Shown here piece after piece: positions 1-7,850 of a stretch of DNA of 33,651 nt. The translations under genes and the position numbers were made by a program. The notes beneath the pieces were generated by a model. It was not told the DNA's origin. It did not search any database and saw nothing but the letters and a program-made list of their open reading frames with translations. The stretch's first letter is position 1, and each line of letters opens with the position of its first letter. Source of the stretch: Bacillota bacterium (lineage in GTDB: Bacteria; Bacillota; SHA-98; UBA4971); the NCBI GenBank assembly GCA_029551185.1, contig JAKPFY010000116.1, forward strand, positions 1-33,651. Reading direction: 5' to 3'.

Positions 1-21
1 TTTGAAAGGAGGCATAGGTCT

Positions 22-354
22 TTGGAATCTTGTGAAATGAGGATAAAGGAGCACCCGATTCTTGATTTTGATGGAAGGAAGAAAGTGAAGTTTTACTGGG
101 AAGGGGAGGAATTTTGGGGATACGAAGGTGAACCTATAGCGAGCGCTCTTCATGCAAGCGGGGTAAAAGTTTTGCACGAGAGCCTAAAGGAAGGCCACCC
201 CCGTGGCTTTTTTTGCGCTATAGGTAACTGCTCTTCGTGTTTAGTAGTTGTAGATGGGGTTCCTAACGTGAGGGCTTGCACTGAGAAACTGAGGGCGGGG
301 ATGCATGTTGAGATGCAAAGAGGCGTAGGTCCTGCCCCGAGATGTAAGGAGTGA
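22..354 (+). CDS. (2Fe-2S) ferredoxin-like small subunit of a flavin-dependent imino/amino acid dehydrogenase
   Basis: Small iron-sulfur subunit (110 aa), resembling the N-terminal domain of sarcosine oxidase alpha and the HcnA/hydroxyproline dehydrogenase gamma subunits. The plant-type [2Fe-2S] pattern is visible as C65, C70, C73 and C86. It should carry electrons between the flavin subunits of the complex. TTG at 22 is taken as the start because GGAGG at 8-12 is about 9 nt upstream; the ATG at 37 is too far from it. The stop overlaps the next gene, the first of a five-gene run with overlapping ends, so co-translation is likely. The promoter lies outside the window. Family assignment is firm; the substrate is inferred from neighbours, notably the proline racemase-family gene at 5312. 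Confidence 0.85.
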   Translation: MESCEMRIKEHPILDFDGRKKVKFYWEGEEFWGYEGEPIASALHASGVKVLHESLKEGHPRGFFCAIGNCSSCLVVVDGVPNVRACTEKLRAGMHVEMQRGVGPAPRCKE

Positions 355-359
355 CTGGA

Positions 360-1466
360 TTGAAAAAGACGGAAGTTGCGATTGTAGGAGCGGGTCCTGC
401 AGGGATATGTGCTGCTCTTGAAGCTGCTTCATACGGGGTTGAGGTCACGCTTATAGACAGAGGTGAAGCCCCTGGCGGTCAGTTAGTGAAGCAGACCCAC
501 AAGTTTTTCGGGTGGCACGAAAAGAGCGCAGGAACTCGAGGCATTATCATTGCTCAAGATCTTGCGAAGAAGGCAAAGGAAGATCCGAACATATATTTTT
601 TAGGTTCCACAGAGGCTTTAGGTTATTACCAGGATGATGGTGTACTTTTGGTGGAAACACCTGATGGGATAAAAGGGATAAAGCCGGAAAGGCTAGTGAT
701 AGCGGCAGGGGCTTCTGAGAAGATGCTTCTTTTCCCAGGCAACGATCTTCCCGGTGTTTACGGAGCAGGGGCAGTGCAGACTTTGATGAACGTATACGGT
801 GTAAGGCCTGGTCAAAATGTTTTGATGATAGGATCTGGCAACATAGGGCTAATAGTTAGCTATCAGCTGGTGCAAGCCGGGGTTCACGTAGAAGCGGTAG
901 TTGAAGGTTTACCTCAGATTGGCGGTTATGCGGTACATGCATCTAAGATAAGGCGTCTTGGGATTCCCATACTAACTAGGCACAGCATTAAGGAAGCGTA
1001 CGGAGGAAGGTACGTTGAAGGGGCGGTAATCTGGGAGATTGACGATAATTGGCAAGGGATTCCAGGTACTGAGCAAGATTTGAAAGTAGACGTAGTGTGT
1101 CTTGCAGTAGGTCTTTCACCGCTGTGCGAATTTTTGTGGCAAGCAGGAGCTGAGATGAGTTACATACCTGCGTTAGGCGGATTTGTGCCCATTTACGATG
1201 AGAACATGGAGACTACCCTTAAAGGGGTTTACGTAGCAGGTGATGTTGCCAGCATAGAGGAAGCTTCTACGGCTATGGCCGAGGGTTATCTTGCAGGCTT
1301 GGCTGCAGCTCACAGTTTAGGGAAGGTTCCAGAAGACGAATTTAAGTCTAAGAAACAGGCATATGCAACCGAGTTGGAGCAATTGAGAGCGGGACCAACC
1401 AGCGAGAAGATTGTTAGTGGATTGTCAGTTTTGAGGGAACAAATTGGAAAGAGGGTGAGCCTGTGA
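360..1466 (+). CDS. FAD/NAD(P)-binding oxidoreductase subunit (HcnB / sarcosine oxidase alpha-like core)
   Basis: Pyridine-nucleotide-disulfide-oxidoreductase fold without a redox CxxC. The N-terminal FAD-binding GAGPAG is in the first 20 residues, a second Rossmann motif GSGNIG lies near residue 160, and the C-terminal FAD motif VYVAGDVA is present. Family members of sarcosine oxidase alpha/HcnB type usually carry the BFD-like [2Fe-2S] domain fused at the C-terminus; here the protein stops after the flavin domains and that domain is a separate gene (1977). The frame is open from GTG 351, but AAGGAG at 346-351 overlaps that codon, so TTG 360 (8 nt downstream) is the better start. The gene overlaps the next by the TGATG junction at 1464-1468. 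The role in the dehydrogenase complex is inferred from operon structure. Confidence 0.85.
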   Translation: MKKTEVAIVGAGPAGICAALEAASYGVEVTLIDRGEAPGGQLVKQTHKFFGWHEKSAGTRGIIIAQDLAKKAKEDPNIYFLGSTEALGYYQDDGVLLVETPDGIKGIKPERLVIAAGASEKMLLFPGNDLPGVYGAGAVQTLMNVYGVRPGQNVLMIGSGNIGLIVSYQLVQAGVHVEAVVEGLPQIGGYAVHASKIRRLGIPILTRHSIKEAYGGRYVEGAVIWEIDDNWQGIPGTEQDLKVDVVCLAVGLSPLCEFLWQAGAEMSYIPALGGFVPIYDENMETTLKGVYVAGDVASIEEASTAMAEGYLAGLAAAHSLGKVPEDEFKSKKQAYATELEQLRAGPTSEKIVSGLSVLREQIGKRVSL

Positions 1467-1984
1467 TGGATGATGTTTTACTTACTACAGGTATCCCGTC
1501 CAGGGAGCAGATTGAATCTAGAGTGCCCCCTAAAGAGCGGAGGGAAAAGGGTCCATTTGTTGTAATTGAATGTTTTCAAGAGATCCCGTGCGATCCTTGT
1601 TATCACAGTTGTAGATTTGGCGCTATACGGGAATTTGAAAGTATAAATGACATTCCGGAAGTAGATTTGGATAAGTGCACAGGTTGCGGAATTTGCGTAG
1701 GATCTTGCCCTGGTCTGGCGATTTTCGTAGTTGATGAAACATTCAGCGAAACCGAATGTCTCATTGCGCTGCCTTACGAATTCATTCCGTTACCTGCTAA
1801 AGGTGGGGAAGTACTTTTATTAAACAGAGCAGGTGAAGAAGTTGGGAAAGGGAAAGTTCACATAGTAGTTCCAGGCAAGAAGCCAGCAGGTACCAGTGTG
1901 ATTTGGGTAAGGGCTCCAAAGGAGCTATCTATGGAAGTAAGGAACGTAAAGGTTCTTACGGAGGGTGGGGCGAGGTGTGAGTAA
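1466..1984 (+). CDS. 2[4Fe-4S] ferredoxin-type subunit of the dehydrogenase complex
   Basis: Electron-transfer subunit of about 172 aa. Two cysteine groups are visible: C36, C42, C45, C49 and the classical CxxCxxCxxxCP at C71, C74, C77, C81, consistent with two [4Fe-4S] clusters. About 90 residues follow without further cysteine clusters. It lies between the FAD subunit and the BFD-like subunit, as in some proline/hydroxyproline dehydrogenase operons of anaerobes, and could pass electrons onward to a ferredoxin or quinone pool. ATG 1466 overlaps the upstream stop; GTG 1463 one codon earlier is an equal alternative. Fold and clusters are read from sequence; the electron acceptor is unknown. 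Confidence 0.8.
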   Translation: MDDVLLTTGIPSREQIESRVPPKERREKGPFVVIECFQEIPCDPCYHSCRFGAIREFESINDIPEVDLDKCTGCGICVGSCPGLAIFVVDETFSETECLIALPYEFIPLPAKGGEVLLLNRAGEEVGKGKVHIVVPGKKPAGTSVIWVRAPKELSMEVRNVKVLTEGGARCE

Positions 1985-2306
1985 AAACGAAGAAGACATC
2001 ATTGTATGCAGGTGTGAAGATATTACCTTAGGAGAGATAAGGAAAGTTATTAGGGAGGGTGCGACCACCCTAGATGAGGTGAAGCGTATAACCAGGGCAG
2101 GTATGGGTCCTTGCCAGGGTCGTACATGCCGGTTACTAGTAGCAGGAGAGATTGCCAACTATCTAGGGAAGCCAGTTTCGGAAATACTTCAATCGAGTTA
2201 CAGACCTCCTTTTAAGCCTGTAAAGATGGGGGATCTTGCCCAAATACATGAAGGTAATGGGGATTGTTGCGACTGCGATTCTGAGGAGGAGGGGGTTAAC
2301 TCATGA
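1977..2306 (+). CDS. BFD-like [2Fe-2S]-binding subunit
   Basis: Stand-alone BFD-like domain with cluster ligands C11, C13, C46 and C51 (CxC then CxxxxC), numbered from GTG 1977. In sarcosine oxidase alpha and HcnB this domain is usually fused to the flavoprotein; here it is a free subunit. The C-terminal tail adds an unusual cysteine/acidic cluster (GDCCDCDSEEE), not part of the normal domain. The frame is open to GTG 1965, but the purine-rich stretch at 1960-1970 is better placed for GTG 1977. It overlaps the upstream stop by 8 nt and the next gene by ATGA at 2303-2306. Likely the electron link inside the dehydrogenase complex. Confidence 0.8.
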   Translation: MSKNEEDIIVCRCEDITLGEIRKVIREGATTLDEVKRITRAGMGPCQGRTCRLLVAGEIANYLGKPVSEILQSSYRPPFKPVKMGDLAQIHEGNGDCCDCDSEEEGVNS

Positions 2307-3451
2307 GAAGCTCGGCAGATGTTGTAGTGATAGGGGGTGGAGTAGTAGGCGCATCAATCGCGTATAACCTGGCGAAGCAAGGCGTGAAGGACGTAGTTTT
2401 GTGTGAAAAAGACACATTTGCAAATGGATCTACAGGGCGTTGCGGAGCAGGGGTTAGAGAGCAATGGGGTTCTGAAGGCAACATAAGGATATGCAAAGCA
2501 TCTATCGATATATTTGAAAACCTTCAAGAGGAACTAGATTACGATTACGATATTGAATTTGTGCAAAAAGGCTATCTCATGATGGCGTATACCGAAAAAG
2601 AATGGGATCAGTTTCAAAAGAACGTGGAAGTTCAGCATAGGCTAGGTGTGAATTCCATATTGTGCACTCCAGAAGAAGCAAAGGAAATAGTGCCTGTTTT
2701 AAATACTGAGGGCATGTTTGGCGCTACTTACAACGCTCGAGACGGCCACGCAAATCCGTTTCACACTACAAACGCGTACCTCAAGGCATTTGAGCGGCTA
2801 GGAGGAGAAGTCAACGATTTCACTGAGGTTACAGGTATTGAGAAGCGTGGAGATAAGGTGGCCAAGGTGAAGACGACCAAAGGGGACATATCAGCACCTG
2901 TGGTAGTAAACGCTGCCGGTCCATGGGCTGCTCCTGTGGGCTCTATGGTAGGAGTGGAACTTCCTGTGTACACAGAGCGCCACCAGATTTTGGTGACAGA
3001 GGCAGTAGGTCATCTTTTCGATCCAATGCTCATGTCTTTTTCCCTGGGGATCTATTGTCAGCAGACGCCTCACGGTTCTTTGGTAATGGGTATCGGTGAT
3101 CCGAACGAGCCAAAAGGTTATGATATCGGCCAATCCTGGCAGTTTCTGAAGAAGATGTCTGATGTCATGTGCAGACTTGTCCCTGCACTCAAAGGTGTGC
3201 GCGTAGTACGCCAATGGTCTGGGCTTTATACCATTTCCCCTGATGCTCATCCGATTCTAGGTACTGTTCCTGGAGTTGACGGGTACTATCAGGCTGTTGG
3301 TTTCAGCGGACACGGCTTTATGCTAGCCCCTATAGTTGGGAAGCTAATCTCTGAGATGATCGTCGGCAAAGAGCCGTCTATTGACATAAGTGACTTGGAT
3401 CTAGGGCGTTTTGAAAGAGGAGATCTAAGGGTAGAGCCGTCAGTGGTGTAG
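2303..3451 (+). CDS. FAD-dependent D-amino/imino acid oxidoreductase (DAO family, sarcosine oxidase beta / hydroxyproline dehydrogenase beta-like)
   Basis: Catalytic flavoprotein of the DAO superfamily, 382 aa, the usual size. The FAD-binding GGGVVG at residues 11-16 follows a typical beta-strand, and the C-terminal segment GYYQAVGFSGHGFMLAP is the family's FAD-contacting end. Relatives oxidise secondary amines such as sarcosine, glycine, L-proline or cis-4-hydroxy-D-proline. With a proline racemase-family enzyme at 5312 and a proline-peptidase-like gene at 6535, D-hydroxyproline or D-proline is the most likely substrate; this is inference. GGAGGAGGGGG at 2284-2294 precedes ATG 2303, which overlaps the upstream stop. 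Last gene of the overlapping set; 46 nt separate it from the DUF885 gene. Confidence 0.85.
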   Translation: MRSSADVVVIGGGVVGASIAYNLAKQGVKDVVLCEKDTFANGSTGRCGAGVREQWGSEGNIRICKASIDIFENLQEELDYDYDIEFVQKGYLMMAYTEKEWDQFQKNVEVQHRLGVNSILCTPEEAKEIVPVLNTEGMFGATYNARDGHANPFHTTNAYLKAFERLGGEVNDFTEVTGIEKRGDKVAKVKTTKGDISAPVVVNAAGPWAAPVGSMVGVELPVYTERHQILVTEAVGHLFDPMLMSFSLGIYCQQTPHGSLVMGIGDPNEPKGYDIGQSWQFLKKMSDVMCRLVPALKGVRVVRQWSGLYTISPDAHPILGTVPGVDGYYQAVGFSGHGFMLAPIVGKLISEMIVGKEPSIDISDLDLGRFERGDLRVEPSVV

Positions 3452-3497
3452 AGAAAGGCAGAGGATCGCAAGAGGGCCAAAAAAAGGAGGTACCGTC

Positions 3498-5144
3498 ATG
3501 ATTGAAGGAACCTATGAAGATGCTGTCCTTACGTATCGTAAGTTTGACGAAAAATGTGCAAGGACAGTATACAAATATGCATGCAGTCACGATTATGAAA
3601 CTTTATCCCAAGTACCATCTTTGGATTTGAAAGATGAGATGGAGGATGCTTATAAGCGGCTTCTATTAGAAGGTATGGAACTTCCCCAACCGGATCCAGT
3701 GTTTTCTTTGTTGAAAAGCCATTTCCTTGAGTTTCTAGAGGGCCACATATCTGGAGTTGCCAGCAGTTTTGAAAATCCCGACTGGTTCGTAGGCCGAGAA
3801 ACCTATCTATTGGATTTTAACTCAAGACAGGATTCAAGACCCGCCGATGTTAGATTACAAGTTCTCTCAGCCCGGCTATCTCAGTTAGATGATGTTTGGG
3901 AGGGGGTAAAAAGTCTTTTTCCTACAGTTCATCCCGACAAAATACAAGAGACAGCCCAGGCATGTAAGGTTCTACAAACTATTGCAGGCAACGTAGCAAG
4001 CAAAGTACCTTCGTATTACGGAGACCTTGATTTGGATGTTCAGAATGACCTCGCAGAGAGGCTCAGTGAACTTGTATCTAAAGCTAGAAGTTGGGAAGCA
4101 GAATCTTATAGAGCCGCCCAGGATAGGGCTACTTTGGGAGATCTATCTGAACTTACTGAAGCCAAAATAGATCCGGAAAGGTACGGAGAAATCCTTTCCA
4201 GAGAACTAGGTGTGCCCTTGGAGGAGCTGTTGGAATGGTACGAAGAGGAAATAGAATGTACCAGAAAGGAAATGATGGATGTAGCACGAAGTCTGAATCT
4301 TGGATCAGTGGAGTCGCTAGAAGATGTGTTTAAGATCCTGGATCAGTACGCTGGCCCCTGTGACACTGTGGAAGAAATGTTCTCCCGCATGGAAAAATAT
4401 GTGGAAATTGCCAAACGCGCTACCAAAGATGGCTTTGTAAACTTGCCAGAAGAATATTGCATAGTAAGTCCCACACCTGAACAGTGCCGAGATTCGTACC
4501 CATGGGGTGGCTACGGCGGAGGATGCTTCAGGCGAAGGCCGCTTGTGGGGGAAGTGTTTCTAAACGATAGTAATTACAAAGCAGTTACTGATGGATGGTT
4601 AAAGATGATGGCCATACACGAGTGTTATCCTGGTCATCACGTACAATTTGTAAGGACCACTTTGGATCCCCTGCCTGAAACAGTAAAAATAGGGTCGAGG
4701 TATATTCCCCTGCTTGAGGGAACAGCCCATAGGTCGGAAAAACTTATGGAGCACATATTTTCTGATCCGGTGTTTCCTTTATTTGTGCGCTTACGACGTC
4801 ACCATACAGCGGTGAGGATTAAGGCTGACTTATGGCTCCATTACTTTGGGAGATCGGTTGAGGAAGCAGTGGAATTGTACATGAAAGAGTTGGGGTTTGA
4901 CAGGGTATCCGCAAGAGGTCAGGTTCGGTACCAGGAACGTAATCCTGGCTACATGACTTGTTACTACTACGGAATGAAGAAGATTGAGGCGCTCCAGGAG
5001 AAATTCAAATACGGGGACAAAGAATTCACAGAGATTCTGTTTTCTGTAGGAAGGTTAAGCCTACCCAATTTTGAGAGGTTTTTAAAACTTAGCCAGGAAG
5101 ATAAAGTGCGGTTTCAAAAGGATTTTGCCAGCCTGGTAACATAA
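3498..5144 (+). CDS. DUF885 family protein, putative zinc metallopeptidase (copy 1)
   Basis: A 548-aa DUF885 protein. The signature H374-E-C-Y-P-G-H-H381 resembles the expanded HExxH-type zinc motif expected of this family. No signal peptide or membrane segment is seen, so it is probably cytoplasmic and acts on oligopeptides; the exact substrate is unknown. AAAGGAGG at 3483-3490 gives a strong ribosome binding site for ATG 3498. It is close behind the dehydrogenase genes and upstream of the epimerase, which suggests peptide supply to that pathway. A paralogue lies inverted at 7851-9521: over an 81-residue block spanning the zinc motif, 65 residues are identical by hand count, while the N-terminal halves are far more diverged. 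Confidence 0.85.
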   Translation: MIEGTYEDAVLTYRKFDEKCARTVYKYACSHDYETLSQVPSLDLKDEMEDAYKRLLLEGMELPQPDPVFSLLKSHFLEFLEGHISGVASSFENPDWFVGRETYLLDFNSRQDSRPADVRLQVLSARLSQLDDVWEGVKSLFPTVHPDKIQETAQACKVLQTIAGNVASKVPSYYGDLDLDVQNDLAERLSELVSKARSWEAESYRAAQDRATLGDLSELTEAKIDPERYGEILSRELGVPLEELLEWYEEEIECTRKEMMDVARSLNLGSVESLEDVFKILDQYAGPCDTVEEMFSRMEKYVEIAKRATKDGFVNLPEEYCIVSPTPEQCRDSYPWGGYGGGCFRRRPLVGEVFLNDSNYKAVTDGWLKMMAIHECYPGHHVQFVRTTLDPLPETVKIGSRYIPLLEGTAHRSEKLMEHIFSDPVFPLFVRLRRHHTAVRIKADLWLHYFGRSVEEAVELYMKELGFDRVSARGQVRYQERNPGYMTCYYYGMKKIEALQEKFKYGDKEFTEILFSVGRLSLPNFERFLKLSQEDKVRFQKDFASLVT

Positions 5145-5311
5145 TCACAATTTTGAATGGGCAATAACCTAACTTTCGTATGGACGTTTACATGGCAAAG
5201 GGGAAATGGACCAAGAAGGGTTCTGGCTTACCTAAATATGTCTTGGGTGACTTTGGGCGTGGGGAAGGGTAAAAGGCGGCCACAACTCCAGCTATTTAAG
5301 GAGGGCTTCAG

Positions 5312-6319
5312 ATGAGATTTTCAAAGATGATTACGTGCATAGATACCCATACTTGTGGTGAACCTACCAGAATCGTGACTGGAGGAATAGGTTTTATACC
5401 TGGTGATACAGTTGCCGAAAAGATGCTTTATTTTCAAGAAAACTTGGACTGGTTGCGCACTATGCTAATGCACGAACCTAGAGGACAAAGCGTCATGTCA
5501 GGGGCGATACTAACCGAACCATGTGATCCTGCCGCAGATGTGGGCGTTATATATCTGGAGACAGGTGGATATTTGCCGATGTGCGGACATGATACCATAG
5601 GTGTTTGTACGGCTCTAGTTGAATGTGGCATGGTTTTAGTATCTGAGCCTGTGACGGTTGTAACCTTGGAAACTCCTGCCGGTTTGGTTGAGGGAAGGGT
5701 CAAGGTTGAAAATGGCGTGGCTCAATCTGTGACTTTTACTAACGCTGCTTCTTTTGTTTATGACAAAGATATTCGTGCAGATATTCAAGGCTTAGGAGAA
5801 GTGACCTTGGATATCGCATATGGTGGGAATTTTTTCGCGCTAGTAGACGCCCACGATGTTGGGATCAAGATATCTCCAGAGTATTATTGGGCAATAAGGA
5901 GAATCGGGACGAAGATCAAAGATGCAGTGAACGAAGTCTTTCCAGTGGTTCACCCCGAAAAGCCATTCATCAATGCAGTCACTCACGTGTATTTTATTGA
6001 GCAGCCAGTTGCACCTGGAATGAGCGGTAAGAGCGCGGCAATTATCACAAACGGTGACGTTGATAGGTCGCCCTGTGGCACTGGAACTTGCGCTGAACTT
6101 GCTCTTATGTACTCCGAAAAGAGGATTGGACTAGGTGAAGTTTTCTTAAACGAAAGCATAATTGGGACCACCCTCTCAGCTAAAGTGGTTTCAGAAAGTT
6201 CAGTATCCAATTTTCCTGCTGTGATTTGTGAAGTAGAAGGCGCGGCTTACATTACAGGGTTCCACACTTACGTGGTAGATCCCATGGATCCTCTAAAAGA
6301 GGGTTTCTTGTTGCAGTAG
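5312..6319 (+). CDS. Proline racemase family protein, probable 4-hydroxyproline 2-epimerase or proline racemase
   Basis: 335 aa, normal length for the family. Both catalytic cysteines of the two-base mechanism are present: C91 in MCGHDTIG and C255 in DRSPCGTGT. The Cys/Cys pair fits proline racemase or trans-4-hydroxy-L-proline 2-epimerase and argues against trans-3-hydroxyproline dehydratase, which has Thr at the second position. The reaction would convert L-(hydroxy)proline to the D-epimer, the substrate of D-hydroxyproline/D-proline dehydrogenases such as the five-gene complex upstream. AAGGAGGG at 5299-5306 precedes ATG 5312. Family certain; choice between proline and hydroxyproline not settled by the visible residues. 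Confidence 0.85.
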   Translation: MRFSKMITCIDTHTCGEPTRIVTGGIGFIPGDTVAEKMLYFQENLDWLRTMLMHEPRGQSVMSGAILTEPCDPAADVGVIYLETGGYLPMCGHDTIGVCTALVECGMVLVSEPVTVVTLETPAGLVEGRVKVENGVAQSVTFTNAASFVYDKDIRADIQGLGEVTLDIAYGGNFFALVDAHDVGIKISPEYYWAIRRIGTKIKDAVNEVFPVVHPEKPFINAVTHVYFIEQPVAPGMSGKSAAIITNGDVDRSPCGTGTCAELALMYSEKRIGLGEVFLNESIIGTTLSAKVVSESSVSNFPAVICEVEGAAYITGFHTYVVDPMDPLKEGFLLQ

Positions 6320-6475
6320 ATTGAGGAGTTCAGCAAGTTTGAGGGCTTTTTGAGACTCAAAACTGGCACACACAAATTGTTCTAGGCAAACGGTTTGCAG
6401 GAAAGCGTGATCAACGGGTATTACGTAGAGGAATTGCTAGTAAATGGCGGATGTAGGGATGGTAAATTGGAGCAC

Positions 6476-6509
6476 ATCGGCAATAGCTAATAATCGGCAA
6501 TAGCTAATA
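6476..6509 (+). repeat. Perfect 17-bp tandem duplication
   Basis: The 17-mer atcggcaatagctaata occurs twice without a gap (6476-6492 and 6493-6509), immediately upstream of the M24 gene. It contains stop codons and no obvious dyad. Function unknown; it may be a replication-slippage duplication or a doubled regulatory site. Confidence 0.9.
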
Positions 6510-6534
6510 GATGAGAAGGGAGAATTATAAACTT

Positions 6535-7725
6535 ATGCAGAAACTTCGGATTTCCCCCAAAGAGTTTAAGAGGCGTACAGATTTGGTTATAGACAGCATG
6601 AAGGAAAGGGATTTGAATGCGTTCATATTCTGGAGTTCGGTAAGTATTTTTTACCTTTCAGGTTTTGCGTTCATTCCAACAGAAAGGCCATTGTGCCTTA
6701 TTCTATCTAAAGACGGGACAAAGACGATTTTCGGACCTAGGTTGGAGTTAGAACATGCCCAAGAATGTCTGGAGATTCAGGATGTAAAGACGTATCCTGA
6801 CTATCCAGATACAGTCCATCCCATGACTCGACTAGGGCAATTGCTCAAAGAGATGGGCGTGGACTCTGGTAAAATCGGCAGCGATGGGGCTGGCTATGGC
6901 TCTTCACAGGGTTACCGAGGTCCTCAATTGGCAGAAGTTTTGCCTTTGGCTGAAATTGTAGTTGACCCGTATCTCGTTGAGGAAATGAGAATGGTAAAAT
7001 CTGAAGAGGAGATTGCGCTTATAAAAGAAAGCTGTAGGTGGGGTAATCTTGCCCACAGATTTCTGCAGAACTATTCCAAGCCAGGTTCTTTCGAAAATGA
7101 GATTTCTGCCAGGGCATCTCTAGAAGCCACGCTGGCAATGATGAACACCCTAGGTCCTTTATATGATCCTACAACTATCGGTCGTGGCGGAGCTAGCGCA
7201 GGATTCAGGGGGCAGATCGGTCCCAATTCAGCGTTACCGCATGCTATGTCTATAAATGCTATGCTCAAGCCTGGTGATGTTTTGGTGACAGGAGCAGGGG
7301 CGGGTGTGTTTGGGTACAATAGCGAACTAGAAAGAACAATGTTCGTAGGCGAGCCTGACAAAGAGAAAACCAAGTTTTTCAATTTGATGATGCAGGCGCA
7401 GGAGATTGCTTTTGATAACATAAGACCCGGTCGCAAGTGTTCAGAAGTTGATGCTGCAGTGCGGGAGTTTTACGAGAAAAATGGTCTTTGGGATTACTGG
7501 AGACACCATACGGGTCACGCCATAGGCCTGCTTGGACATGAAGCACCTTTCTTTGACATAGGAGACCATACTATTATGAAACCAGGCATGGTATTTAGCG
7601 TAGAACCAGGGCTGTACGTTATGGGCCTAGGGGGATTTAGGCACTCAGATACTGTGTTAGTTACTGAAACCGGTATGGAAATGCTAACCTACTATCCTAG
7701 AGATCTAGAATCTATGATTTGTTGA
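6535..7725 (+). CDS. M24 'pita-bread' family hydrolase (Xaa-Pro peptidase / creatinase-like) with altered metal-ligand set
   Basis: About 396 aa, with a creatinase-type N-terminal domain followed by the pita-bread catalytic domain. H328 (HHTGHAIGL) and E357 (SVEPGLY) are at ligand positions, but the two Asp ligands and final Glu of true aminopeptidase P/prolidase are replaced: T252 in LVTGAG, E264 in YNSELERT and S371 in FRHSDT. The ELERTMF segment recalls metal-independent relatives such as creatinase and ectoine hydrolase. An imino-acid amide or Xaa-Pro hydrolase role fits the neighbourhood, but classical dimetal prolidase activity is doubtful. AGAAGGGAG at 6514-6522 favours ATG 6535; ATG 6511 has no ribosome binding site. 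A hairpin element begins 6 nt after the stop. Confidence 0.8.
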   Translation: MQKLRISPKEFKRRTDLVIDSMKERDLNAFIFWSSVSIFYLSGFAFIPTERPLCLILSKDGTKTIFGPRLELEHAQECLEIQDVKTYPDYPDTVHPMTRLGQLLKEMGVDSGKIGSDGAGYGSSQGYRGPQLAEVLPLAEIVVDPYLVEEMRMVKSEEEIALIKESCRWGNLAHRFLQNYSKPGSFENEISARASLEATLAMMNTLGPLYDPTTIGRGGASAGFRGQIGPNSALPHAMSINAMLKPGDVLVTGAGAGVFGYNSELERTMFVGEPDKEKTKFFNLMMQAQEIAFDNIRPGRKCSEVDAAVREFYEKNGLWDYWRHHTGHAIGLLGHEAPFFDIGDHTIMKPGMVFSVEPGLYVMGLGGFRHSDTVLVTETGMEMLTYYPRDLESMIC

Positions 7726-7730
7726 AGCAT

Positions 7731-7784
7731 GGGGACGGTTCTCGCGCTTCCTTCGCTAGGCGAAGTAGCGCGAGAACCGTCCCC
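7731..7784. repeat. Palindromic hairpin element, GGGACGGTTCTC family (copy A)
   Basis: Perfect 18-bp inverted repeat (7731-7748 with 7767-7784, ggggacggttctcgcgct) enclosing a second 6-bp stem (7751-7756 with 7760-7765) with a TAG loop. It shares its outer arm and the internal cttccttcg with the element at 9641-9697, in the same orientation. This looks like a dispersed REP/MITE-type element. It may also act as a bidirectional terminator between the M24 gene and the convergent DUF885 gene, although there is no T-tract. Confidence 0.85.
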
Positions 7785-7850
7785 CCTATGTCAGATCTAA
7801 TTTTCGCCACAGATCAGATGCTATGGCGGCACAACCTTAGGCAAGTGCTC

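Noticed and set aside
22-3451. Hydrogen cyanide synthase (HcnABC)
   Set aside because: The subunit types are related, but the extra 4Fe-4S and BFD genes and the adjacent proline racemase-family gene fit an imino-acid dehydrogenase better.
5180-5272. 31-codon basic peptide (MDVYMAKGKWTKKG...)
   Set aside because: No ribosome binding site and no recognisable family; kept only as a remark.
5312-6319. trans-3-hydroxy-L-proline dehydratase
   Set aside because: The second catalytic residue is Cys (C255), not Thr.
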